A stretch of 64,000 nt of DNA from Bacillota bacterium (GTDB taxonomy: Bacteria > Bacillota > Clostridia > Acetivibrionales > DSM-1351): contig JAEXFI010000012.1 in assembly GCA_023400235.1 (NCBI GenBank), positions 186,001 through 250,000 on the forward strand, written 5' to 3'. Every line of letters begins with the position of its first letter. Position 1 is the stretch's first letter. The notes beneath the pieces were generated by a model that was not told the origin of the DNA, searched no databases, and saw nothing but the letters and a program-made list of their open reading frames with translations. Shown piece by piece: positions 16,200-23,808 of this stretch. A program made the translations under genes and the position numbers.

Positions 16200-16382
16200 A
16201 CTGCCTCTTATCTCATTAAGTATTATTTCAACCTTGAATAAACTTATCCAGCTATATATTAGCAATCCAAATAAAGTTAAATAAACAGCGCCTGGAACAG
16301 CACAAAAAAATATACCGGAAAGGGACTGTAAAAAGGATATTTTTGAAATTTAAGGATAAACTGAATTTCTAGGAGGAGTTCC

Positions 16383-17654
16383 ATGAAAAGCAAACAGAAA
16401 CAGCTTGTTTCCAGTACTGAAATGTGGGCGGCAATGTTCATTTATATTACTGCAGATGCAATGACAGCTCCTATTGGCGGACAGGCCGGAAATATGTCCT
16501 GGTTGGCAATATTGATTGCAATAGTGGTAAGTCTGGGTATAACCTGGGTTTATACAAAGCTTGCAGATAAAAACTCAGGAAAATCCATAACCGGTATAGC
16601 CGAAGGGCTGCTAGGCAAATGGTTTGGAAAGGTTATTGCTTTTTTATATGGCTGGTTCAGTCTTGAGCTCAGCTCCTATAATCTGAAAAACAACTGGCAG
16701 ATGACCTCCGTGGTTGCTCTTCCCAATACTCCTATCATCATAATCGCCATATTGGTCATGATTTTTGTTGTATGGATAGCCTATGGGGGAATTGAGACTA
16801 TAGGCAGGCTGTCTATCATTTATATACCTGTTCTCGTAGGTTTCTTGGGCATAGCCTTTTTACTTTTGAGCAGGGATTTTAATATTAAGAATTTCCTTCC
16901 TGTTATTGAGGTTGACTGGCGAAAGATATTTTATGCCTCTTTTCAAATAACTACCTTGCCGCTTATGCTCAGCATAGTTTTTGCTATGATCTTCCCAAGT
17001 ATCAACAAAAAGGGCAATATAAAAAAGCCTGCGTTATATGCCATTCTAGCAGGAGGAATGCTTATATTCTTCTCTGATGTGCTGTATGTCCTGGTGTTGG
17101 GCCCTCTTGTCCCAAATCTCACCTATCCGGGTTATACGGCCTTTTCTTATATAGAGGCCGCTGATTTCCTTGACCGGGCGGAAATTGTACTGTATAGTCT
17201 GTTTATTTCCATAAGCATCATTGAAATAAGCATTTCACTTTATGTAGCCGCCCTGTGCTTTTCAGACCTCTTCGGCCTTAAGAATTACAGAATATTGCTT
17301 ATACCTCTGGGCCTTTTAACTCTGGAGCAATCCCTGTTTATTGTCAGAAATCACTCTGACCACATTAACCTGGCGGCATATAGCTGGCCCTGGTACGCAA
17401 TTATTTTTCAGTTTCTGATACCGCTTTTTCTGCTCATAGTATCTGCATTCAAAAAGGGCAAAGAACCCGGAAATGGGAAGAATTCCAATGCAAATACTTC
17501 AAATGCTGATGCAAATTCAAATTTAGATCCAAATGCAGATGATGAAAACTCAAATTCAAGTCAAAATACAGATTCAGATTCAAATGAAAGCGCTGATAGG
17601 AATGTAAATACAAATGTAAACCGTAATGAACCGGAAACCCAGGGCGGAAGCTAA
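16383..17654 (+). CDS. gerB: GerB-family spore germination permease with hydrophilic low-complexity tail
   Basis: A 423-residue B subunit of the receptor. About ten membrane helices cover residues 12-360 in the amino acid/polyamine/organocation fold. Family features include an early AMFIYITADAMTAPIGGQAG segment, AYGGIETIGRLSIIYIP and DWRKIFYAS. The last 60 residues are almost only Asn, Asp, Ser, Ala, Glu and Thr, made of CAAAT-rich hexamer-like DNA; GerB proteins normally stop soon after the last helix. AGGAGG lies 5 nt before the ATG. It is transcribed divergently from gerA, so the three subunits are split between two promoters. Confidence 0.88.
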   Translation: MKSKQKQLVSSTEMWAAMFIYITADAMTAPIGGQAGNMSWLAILIAIVVSLGITWVYTKLADKNSGKSITGIAEGLLGKWFGKVIAFLYGWFSLELSSYNLKNNWQMTSVVALPNTPIIIIAILVMIFVVWIAYGGIETIGRLSIIYIPVLVGFLGIAFLLLSRDFNIKNFLPVIEVDWRKIFYASFQITTLPLMLSIVFAMIFPSINKKGNIKKPALYAILAGGMLIFFSDVLYVLVLGPLVPNLTYPGYTAFSYIEAADFLDRAEIVLYSLFISISIIEISISLYVAALCFSDLFGLKNYRILLIPLGLLTLEQSLFIVRNHSDHINLAAYSWPWYAIIFQFLIPLFLLIVSAFKKGKEPGNGKNSNANTSNADANSNLDPNADDENSNSSQNTDSDSNESADRNVNTNVNRNEPETQGGS

Positions 17655-17662
17655 AATAAAAA

Positions 17663-17692
17663 CCTGAAGTAATACCATTACAAACCTTCAGG
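17663..17692. terminator. Possible hairpin terminator after gerB
   Basis: CCTGAAG (17663-17669) pairs with CTTCAGG (17686-17692), 9 bp past the gerB stop. There is no strong T-run, so the terminator call is weak. The hairpin also overlaps the end of the MFS remnant. Confidence 0.4.
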
Positions 17693-17900
17693 GTTATCCG
17701 CCACTACTGCCGGCTTGAAACTGCCCTTTGCAGCAATCTGCTCTCCTCCGTCCCCGGTTTCTCTTCTAAACAGAAAACACAAGGTAATCGCAATCAATAC
17801 GATAATTACCGAAATGTTGAAGGCCTGGATTGCCTCCCCTACGGATGAAGCCGTACGGAAAGATGAAATGTGCTGAAGATTTATTGTATGCAGGGCCTGG
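17678..17900 (-). pseudogene. C-terminal remnant of an EmrB/DHA2-type MFS transporter
   Basis: On the minus strand an open frame without a start codon ends at TAA 17680-17678. It reads LHTINLQHISSF, then ASSVGEAIQAFNISV, then a hydrophobic helix and FLFRRETG. This is the end of a 14-helix DHA2 drug-efflux permease: short loop, last transmembrane helix and basic tail. At least 400 residues upstream are missing and no RBS is present, so it is a decayed end. Confidence 0.55.
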
Positions 17901-18303
17901 ATAAGGTGACAATGGATAATTTACTTGACGAAATGGAAGCCAGATACGGTGCGCAGCTTGAAAAGTATACCCGTTCCCTGGAAAAAATCATTGCTTTAAA
18001 TAACAACAGATATATAATTCTTCCAAATTCGGCACCTTTGTAATACTTCAAAAAGTGATCTGCGACACTAAAACGGGCATAAGCTGGTGCAAGTGGCTCC
18101 GAAGCTTGTGTAACAAGGCTTCTGCAATTAACTGCTCAAAAGACAGTTTTGAGGGTTTTGAGGAATCAACGGAAGATTAGTACTGCAATTGAAGAAATAT
18201 ATTCGCTTATAAAATCGTGCCGCATTAGTTGAATCTCATAAGCTTGATATATTTGCAGTTTCAGAAGGATACAGTTATAATATTTTCATATGAGGAGGCG
18301 CCC
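17901..18303. other. Gene-poor region with a short unassigned frame
   Basis: A plus-strand frame from ATG 17912 to TAA 18043 encodes 43 residues with coding-like character (DEMEARYGAQLEKYTRSLEK), but it has no RBS and no recognisable family. It may be the tail of a lost gene. The rest (18044-18252) shows nothing I can identify. The MerR promoter starts at 18253. Confidence 0.35.
18253..18281 (+). promoter_or_regulatory. Promoter of the MerR-family gene
   Basis: TTGCAG (18253-18258) and TATAAT (18276-18281) with a 17-bp spacer, 23 bp upstream of the start codon. The ordinary spacing argues against the 19-20 bp spacing used by MerR-activated promoters. Confidence 0.6.
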
Positions 18304-19122
18304 ATGTTCAAAATTGGTGAGTTTTCCAAGTTAACACAAGTATCAATTCGAATGCTGAGATATTATGATGAGACAGACCTGCTAAAACCTGCTGAGACAG
18401 ATAAGTTTAACAATTACAGATTATATTCCGCAGCGCAGATTCCTGTCCTGAATAAAATTGTATTCTTGCGCGACCTGGGTTTTAATGTTTCTGAGATTGC
18501 AGCAGCCCTTAACAATTGGGATAATGAATTCATAACCCATCAGCTTGACAATAAGCGTCTGGAAATTGAGAACACAATTAAGGCTGAACAAGACAAGCTG
18601 TCTAAAATTGAACTGGCAAAAAGAGATATCCGCCAGGAAAAGATAGCCATACACTACAATGTTTCCATCAAGGCTGTTCCCAGTTATCAGGTATTGTCTT
18701 TACGTCGGATTGTCAGTGACTATTATGCTGAAGGTCAGCTATGGAAGGAGATGTCCGCCTTTGCAGACGAAGATGATATACCTGTTTCAAACAATACCTT
18801 TACCATTTATCATGACAAGGATTACAAGGAAACCGACGTTGATATTGAAATATGTGCGCCCGTGACCAGAGCGGGAAAGGATATGTGTGATTTTACCTAT
18901 AAGAATACCGAGCCTGTACCAATTATGGCATGTACTATGGTTTACGGACATTTTGAAAACATTGCGGGGGCGTATCTTTCCTTTGCAAACTGGCTTCAAA
19001 CCCACACTCAATATAAGATGAACGGACAGAGCAGGCAAATAGTTCACCGGGGCCCTTGGAACGAGGAGAACCCCGAGAACTATTTAACTGAAATTCAGAT
19101 ACCCTTGGAAAAGCTAATATAA
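18304..19122 (+). CDS. MerR-family regulator with GyrI-like effector-binding domain
   Basis: A 272-residue regulator. The N-terminal MerR winged helix is MFKIGEFSKLTQVSIRMLRYYDE, followed by LLKPAETDKFNNYRLYS. A coiled coil (about 80-120) leads to a C-terminal GyrI-like/BmrR-type domain (about 125-270). The start is the ATG at 18304, 5 nt after GAGGAGG, which begins exactly at the MerR motif. BmrR-type proteins sense hydrophobic cations and activate efflux genes. The MFS remnant upstream may be a lost target. A strong terminator follows directly. Confidence 0.85.
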   Translation: MFKIGEFSKLTQVSIRMLRYYDETDLLKPAETDKFNNYRLYSAAQIPVLNKIVFLRDLGFNVSEIAAALNNWDNEFITHQLDNKRLEIENTIKAEQDKLSKIELAKRDIRQEKIAIHYNVSIKAVPSYQVLSLRRIVSDYYAEGQLWKEMSAFADEDDIPVSNNTFTIYHDKDYKETDVDIEICAPVTRAGKDMCDFTYKNTEPVPIMACTMVYGHFENIAGAYLSFANWLQTHTQYKMNGQSRQIVHRGPWNEENPENYLTEIQIPLEKLI

Positions 19123-19155
19123 AAAGTGTTTTGTAAATTTGCAAAACACTTTTTG
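19121..19155. terminator. Rho-independent terminator after the MerR gene
   Basis: AAAAAGTGTTTTG, an 8-nt loop, and CAAAACACTTTTT. Long AT-rich stem with a T-run; it begins at the stop codon. Confidence 0.85.
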
Positions 19156-19229
19156 CTATTGACTCTCACATGCTGTGAGGGTTTACACTGAATTTGCAGT
19201 TAAATAAATTTTATTCTGGAGGTATCACT

Positions 19230-19706
19230 ATGTCAAATTATCAGGTAAGACCGATAGGTAAGATCAATGTAAACGAGAACGAAATGTTTATCGAACTTGA
19301 ACCCGGGTATATCCCGGCATTGCAAGCCCTGGACGGGTTCAGTCATCTCAATATCATCTGGTGGTTCAGCGATTTTGACAATGAGGCAGCGCGTAATACC
19401 CTTGAATCACCGCAGCCGTATAAAAAAGCACCAGCTATTATGGGTATCTTTGCCACAAGGTCCCCAATTCGCCCAAATCCTATAGCCTTGACTACGGTTC
19501 AGGTAATTTTTGCAGACTACGAAAAGGGCATAATTCAAATTCCGTATATTGATGCTAAAGACGGAACGCCAATACTTGATATAAAGCCATATACGCCCAG
19601 CCTTGACAGGGTTGAGAACCCCGGCGTGCCGGAATGGTGCAGTCATTGGCCTAAAAGCCTGGAGCAGTCAGGGAGCTTTAATTGGGAGGATGAATTTAAC
19701 TTTTAG
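19230..19706 (+). CDS. trmO: TrmO/TsaA-family tRNA (t6A37) N6-methyltransferase
   Basis: A 158-residue protein of the TsaA/YaeB family, which methylates N6-threonylcarbamoyladenosine at tRNA position 37 using SAM. Family motifs are present: RPIGKI at the N-terminus, ALDGFSHLNIIWWF, GIFATRSPIRPNPIALTTV and DGTPILDIKPYTPSLD. The start at 19230 follows TGGAGG; the earlier ATG in frame has no RBS. The length fits the short single-domain members, which lack the C-terminal domain of E. coli TrmO. It appears monocistronic. Confidence 0.88.
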   Translation: MSNYQVRPIGKINVNENEMFIELEPGYIPALQALDGFSHLNIIWWFSDFDNEAARNTLESPQPYKKAPAIMGIFATRSPIRPNPIALTTVQVIFADYEKGIIQIPYIDAKDGTPILDIKPYTPSLDRVENPGVPEWCSHWPKSLEQSGSFNWEDEFNF

Positions 19707-19849
19707 CACTTAATAGCACTTCTATATGCCATTGACCTGAATATTGCACCAAAATATACATCATAAGGCAAAAATTCAAGCTATAACTCAAGTCCTGCTT
19801 TGTGGCTTCTGGAAGGCTAAGGCTTTGAACCCATTTAACTTTTAATATG

Positions 19850-19890
19850 AAGGGTATTATCCCTCAAAAACATAAATAGATAATACCCTT
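19850..19890. repeat. Dispersed 41-bp hairpin element, copy 1
   Basis: AAGGGTATTAT-CCCTCAAAAA...AGATAATACCCTT. An 11-bp inverted repeat with a T-rich 3' flank, acting as a likely terminator past trmO. A near-identical copy lies at 21833-21873. Confidence 0.65.
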
Positions 19891-19936
19891 ACTTTTATCC
19901 ATTTCTTATATATGCACCAGGGGCTGCTTATCAGCT

Positions 19937-20257
19937 TTATACATCAGATACAATCTTCAGTCCAATGATGCCTATAACAATAAGTGCTACAAATACCAAT
20001 CTTATAAGCTCAACCGGTTCCTTGAACAGCATTATTCCCAGAATTACCGTCCCCACTGTACCTATGCCTGTCCAGACAGCATATGCTGTCCCCAAAGGAA
20101 GATTTTTTAATGCCAGGGACAAAAAGTAGAAGCTGGCTATCATCCCTATTATCGTCAGTATGCCAGGTACTAATTTTGTAAACCCTTGAGAGTATTTAAG
20201 TCCAACCGCCCAGCACATTTCCAGCAGTCCGGCAATCACCAGTAATATCCAATCCAT
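19937..20257 (-). CDS. SMR-family transporter, guanidinium exporter Gdx/SugE type
   Basis: A 106-residue four-helix small multidrug resistance protein. The N-terminal helix carries the essential Glu of SMR proteins in GLLEMCWAVGLKYSQGFT. That segment (WAVGLKYS) is the SugE/Gdx variant rather than the EmrE drug-exporter type. PLGTAYAVWTGIGTVGT and ELIRLVFVALIVIGIIGLK follow. The start at 20257 has GGAGGTG upstream. A guanidine-I riboswitch and terminator precede it, which supports guanidinium/proton antiport. It works as an antiparallel homodimer in the family; there is one gene here, which fits. Confidence 0.92.
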   Translation of the reverse strand: MDWILLVIAGLLEMCWAVGLKYSQGFTKLVPGILTIIGMIASFYFLSLALKNLPLGTAYAVWTGIGTVGTVILGIMLFKEPVELIRLVFVALIVIGIIGLKIVSDV

Positions 20258-20283
20258 TTTTTCACCTCCTTTCATGCTAACGC

Positions 20284-20317
20284 AAAAAAACCCGGAAGAT
20301 ACTATAATATCTCCCAG
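20284..20317 (-). terminator. Attenuator hairpin of the guanidine riboswitch
   Basis: In mRNA sense CCTGGGAGATA-TTATAG-TATCTTCCGGG followed by seven T. It shares its 5' arm with the aptamer's GGGAGA end, so ligand binding should prevent termination and turn the exporter on. Confidence 0.85.
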
Positions 20318-20402
20318 GCTTTTATCCTTCCGTGTACACAGCTAAACTGTGGTTTTATCTCGGTCCAGGCCAGAGCTTTTCACAAACTGCGGAACCCTAT
20401 AA
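20311..20402 (-). ncRNA. Guanidine-I (ykkC-yxkD) riboswitch aptamer
   Basis: The conserved guanidine-I landmarks appear in order on the minus strand: AGGGTTCCG, then CTGGACCGAGA, then ACACGGAAGGATAAAAGCC, then GGGAGA. Spacing fits the class. It lies just upstream of a Gdx/SugE exporter, the standard regulon member. This rests on direct motif recognition. Confidence 0.93.
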
Positions 20403-20864
20403 AACTTTTTTATATGAAATTTTCTTACTTTAACAATAATACCATATGGCAGCAATACATTCAACTTAGGAGGCCGTTTTCATTGCTGTCACAGGTCAAG
20501 GCCTTAGCAGCCAGAAGTTATATATTCACATCAGCCTTTGCCTGTTTTGTTGTTTCCCGCTTATGGCAAAATTCATGCCGGTCCTGATGCAGTAGTGTCT
20601 GCCACACCGGTGCTGTTGACACTCTGCTTGCTGTTGATGTTATTTGTACTATGTGGTCAAGGATGCATTTACTTATTTAGTATTCAAATTTAAATTGGAG
20701 TTTTCAATCAAAACCACTGTATCACTTTCAATAGCAGGCCTATCCAGCACAATAGCCCACTGTCCTAACCACAGTGTGGACTATTATTTTTAATTATTTG
20801 TAGAACTTTAACACTTCCATGAATATAATGTAGTAAAATAGCTATTACTTTGAGGTGTTAAGTT
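20403..20864. other. Intergenic region without recognised genes
   Basis: It holds the minus-strand promoter of the guanidine riboswitch near 20410-20450 and the plus-strand promoter and RBS (GAGGTG) of the next gene. A short minus-strand frame around 20530-20600 (HQDRHEFCHK) is too short to assign. A dyad-like pair CACTG..CAGTG (near 20715-20780) was noted and is weak. Confidence 0.45.
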
Positions 20865-21761
20865 TTGAATTATTTACAAATATTGCGTTCTACCGCAGGT
20901 GCCATAAATAACGGTGCCAATGTTATCTTTGATAAAATAATTAAAAATACAGGAAATATCGCATATGACACTTCAACAGGTAGCATTACCATTTTAGAGA
21001 ACGGTACGTACATCGTTGATTGGTGGGTTTCAACCCTCTCCTCGACTGCTCAAAGCATCATATTTACCTTACAGTTCACAAATAACTCTGTCATAAGTAC
21101 TTCCCTTGTCAAAACCAGCACCACCGGCGGCATTTCTATCTTGGAAATCACAGACGCCCCAGTTAGCGGTTATCTTGTAAACTCTTCGGGGTCCAGTGTC
21201 TATTTGCCTGGCAATATTCCAAATACAGCCGATATGAGGCTTTTTAGCATTGCAACACCAGCCAATAATCTTTCCGCCTGTTTTGAACGAAACCAATTAG
21301 TCTATTTATTGCTGCAATTAACGAAATTATATCCCGGAGCAGATGCTGCCGTATTGTTGGATGGTTATATGGGTGAACTAAACGTCCAGCTCCAATCTCT
21401 TTATACCGCACCGGGCTCCGGGCTTGCCACCTTCCTCGTCACCACAACGCCTGAAGGACCCTTATATTTTGATATCAACACCATAAGCTCCATTAAATTG
21501 ACCAATGCTGTCTACAATAATGAAATATCTTATTTACCACTGCCGGAGCATTTTGTGGAAAATTGCGATACGGCTATAATTTCAGCTATGCACAGTCTAT
21601 TGACGCTAAATGCAAGCGTAAATTTTTATATGAACAACGCCTACGGAACATCGGGAAACGTATTCCGCAACGAATACGGTATGGTCGTCCTCGCACCTGC
21701 CGGTGGTTCTAATCCGCAATTTATTGTTCCATCAAAAAGTAAGTCTGTTATTTTTTACTGA
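20865..21761 (+). CDS. BclA/exosporium-type jelly-roll protein without collagen repeats
   Basis: A 298-residue protein starting at TTG (GAGGTG 6 nt upstream). The first half, about residues 1-130, resembles the C-terminal TNF-like domain of clostridial exosporium and surface glycoproteins. It has STAGAINNGANVIFDKII, a SGSITILENGTYIVDWWVS-type block and VYLPGNIPNTADMRLFSI. There is no signal peptide and no Gly-X-Y repeat. The second half, about 135-298, has no family I recognise, though it is clearly coding and may be an adhesive or assembly domain. A spore-surface location is inferred from homologous domains. Confidence 0.6.
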   Translation: MNYLQILRSTAGAINNGANVIFDKIIKNTGNIAYDTSTGSITILENGTYIVDWWVSTLSSTAQSIIFTLQFTNNSVISTSLVKTSTTGGISILEITDAPVSGYLVNSSGSSVYLPGNIPNTADMRLFSIATPANNLSACFERNQLVYLLLQLTKLYPGADAAVLLDGYMGELNVQLQSLYTAPGSGLATFLVTTTPEGPLYFDINTISSIKLTNAVYNNEISYLPLPEHFVENCDTAIISAMHSLLTLNASVNFYMNNAYGTSGNVFRNEYGMVVLAPAGGSNPQFIVPSKSKSVIFY

Positions 21762-22090
21762 TTTTAGGAATATCCATTCGTAAAAACAAACTACACTCCT
21801 TATAAATCCTATCTGTTTTTTAGCACAGCTAAAAGGGTATTATCCCTCAAAACTATAAAAAGATGATACCCTTGCTTTATTTTATACTTATACCCTTTTT
21901 ACTTTTCAATAGCCAATCCTCAATTTTGACTACCGGAATCCCTCATAATTACCTTTAACAGAGCTTTTCCTGCACAGAACGGTCTTGCCAGCGTGGCAGC
22001 TATCCCAATAAACCTATTTCTGTATTTGCACATTATGGAATACTTCTAATGAAAAAATATATGTGGTTAATAAATCATGTACTGTGCGTA
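21762..22090. other. Intergenic stretch with a hairpin repeat
   Basis: It contains the second 41-bp hairpin (21833-21873), which likely ends the upstream gene. I see no further gene. Confidence 0.5.
21833..21873. repeat. Dispersed 41-bp hairpin element, copy 2
   Basis: AAGGGTATTATCCCTCAAAA...AGATGATACCCTT, differing from copy 1 at only a few positions, including one A-to-G change in the stem. Serves as a terminator-like hairpin after the jelly-roll gene. Confidence 0.65.
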
Positions 22091-22348
22091 TTATTTGTAA
22101 ACTATCTTCCTGACTGTTTCCGGGGAAAGACAGTATTCCTCAGCAAGTTCTTCAATGCTTTCTTTATTAAAAAATCTATTGCGAATTTCTTCATTTCGCT
22201 GTTTGTAAAACATTCTTGCCCCAGTATCATTCCCCCACTTCTTCCGTTCTATATTGCTTGGAATATACAGAGTCTCCCCCGAGGCATATTTCTGTAGCTC
22301 TTTGAGCAATTCATCCGGTAGAATGTCTGATGCATTTCTATATTTCAT
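22091..22348 (-). CDS. CD3324-like small helix-turn-helix protein
   Basis: An 85-residue protein. The beginning, MKYRNASDILPDELLKEL, and the middle GETLYIPSN resemble the CD3324 family of small clostridial proteins. The C-terminal SIEELAEEYCLSPETVRKIV is a helix-turn-helix similar to the Mor/FIS-like type. The ATG at 22348 follows AAAGGGG; the longer frame overlaps the upstream gene's end. It is 13 bp downstream of the gene before it and probably co-transcribed. Function unknown; DNA binding is likely. Confidence 0.6.
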   Translation of the reverse strand: MKYRNASDILPDELLKELQKYASGETLYIPSNIERKKWGNDTGARMFYKQRNEEIRNRFFNKESIEELAEEYCLSPETVRKIVYK

Positions 22349-22361
22349 TGAATGCACCCCT

Positions 22362-23402
22362 TTAACTATTATTTTCCAGAAATTGCTCCAAGGTGTCATA
22401 CTTATTTATTGTAACACCATGATTTTCAATCTCTGAGATGATATACTCCTCCAACTCCTGTGCTCTTTGTTTTAAGCCATAAAGATTATCTGCATTAAAA
22501 CTTCCCAGTAAATCCATTTCCCGCAGTCCAAACTCCTCTTTGATAATGTTGAGCTCGTGTTGCAAATTTATTGCATCCGGAAAAACTCTTTGATATTCAC
22601 CAGTATCACAATGATGATAAATTCTCCGCCATGTCAGCGACCCTTCCTCATACCATGCCGCCAAATCCCTATAAATAGGTGTTTTTAGTTCTTCAGCTCT
22701 TGATGACTTGCGTGCTGCTATAAACTTTCGGGCAGTTCTTATAATTTCATAACAGAGACTCTTCAACTCTTCCAAAGATTTTGCTTTAACAATCTCCTCA
22801 AAATAAGTGATGAAATTATCAGGTATTTCTTTCATCTGTGACAGTTCTACAATCTCCAAATCAAGTCGCTGCTTAAAGTATGTCCCATTGATACAAGCAA
22901 CCGCAATGGATAAATAACGGGCGATAAAGCCTGCTCCCATCTTCACCTTATAAAGGGAATCTTCAAATATCATTGTACGATAAATTTCCATGGCTGTATC
23001 CAATTTCCCCAGTGCCTTCCTATACATAAAATCTTTATCCTTAAGGTTTGCCAGCAGCTTTTCCTGAAACTGCACAAAACGTTTTTTATCTTCCTCATTA
23101 CGTGAATATAAAATTTTTGCGTCGGCCAAACCATTTGTGAAATCGTCGTTGAATTCCGCCATGTTCTCTATACGTTTCCATGACCTGGGGTACAAGTCAT
23201 GGCCAACACCATCAATGATAAAGGTCTGCGCCAGCTTATTTCCATTTTCATTTGCAGGTACGAAATAATCAAAGCACTCACCATGACAGTCATCTTCTAA
23301 TGAATGCCCTGAAACCCCTATAAGCATAGCGATATCGTCTTTGTATTTCTTTTGAATTTGAGCAATAGCCCAATCCGTCAATCCCTTTTGCGTTGGTTTC
23401 AT
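22362..23402 (-). CDS. Protein of unknown function with nucleotidyltransferase-like N-terminus
   Basis: A 346-residue soluble protein. The N-terminus has IGVSGHSLEDDCHGECFDYFV, which recalls the G-S-x10-D-x-D core of polymerase-beta-type nucleotidyltransferases. The G-S pair is shifted and the second Asp is within ECFDYF. The remainder (about 100-330) is mainly helical, like the helical domains that follow MNT domains in aminoglycoside adenylyltransferase-type proteins. No closer family is recognised. The RBS AGAGG lies upstream of the ATG at 23402. Possibly an enzyme modifying a small molecule; low certainty. Confidence 0.4.
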   Translation of the reverse strand: MKPTQKGLTDWAIAQIQKKYKDDIAMLIGVSGHSLEDDCHGECFDYFVPANENGNKLAQTFIIDGVGHDLYPRSWKRIENMAEFNDDFTNGLADAKILYSRNEEDKKRFVQFQEKLLANLKDKDFMYRKALGKLDTAMEIYRTMIFEDSLYKVKMGAGFIARYLSIAVACINGTYFKQRLDLEIVELSQMKEIPDNFITYFEEIVKAKSLEELKSLCYEIIRTARKFIAARKSSRAEELKTPIYRDLAAWYEEGSLTWRRIYHHCDTGEYQRVFPDAINLQHELNIIKEEFGLREMDLLGSFNADNLYGLKQRAQELEEYIISEIENHGVTINKYDTLEQFLENNS

Positions 23403-23808
23403 TTTTTACACCTCTTTATTGATTGAGTTAAGGAATAGCCATTCACTTACAAAATTAAGTATATTCTTATGGGAGCACTGAGACAATGCCAAGATTAGCT
23501 GTAAAAAATTCTTTCCCCACTATTAATCTTCATCATCGCTGTTCAAGTCCTCCGTCAGCTCTGCTACCGTATTATAGCTTTTGCCGGGACTTTTCCAGCT
23601 ATGATATCACGGGCCGCAAGTGTCTCGGTGTTTCAGACCTAAAAAGTGTACCATATGCATGCGTTTTTAGAACTGAATCACTTGAAAATAAATATTTTTA
23701 TAGAAAAATAGGCAGTCGACAATAATAATTCCATCTGCCAACTCCCTATTTATGTGACATTAAAATTCTCTTAACTCATTACGTCGCAAAGCTTTCACGC
23801 CATGCATA
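23403..23808. other. Intergenic region without recognised genes
   Basis: Short frames exist on both strands (for example a plus frame from 23486 and a minus stretch ending near 23575), but none has an RBS, length or family. Nothing further is seen. Confidence 0.45.

Noticed and set aside
17888..18043. A real small plus-strand gene
   Set aside because: No RBS or family; part lies opposite the MFS remnant. Kept only as a low-confidence note.
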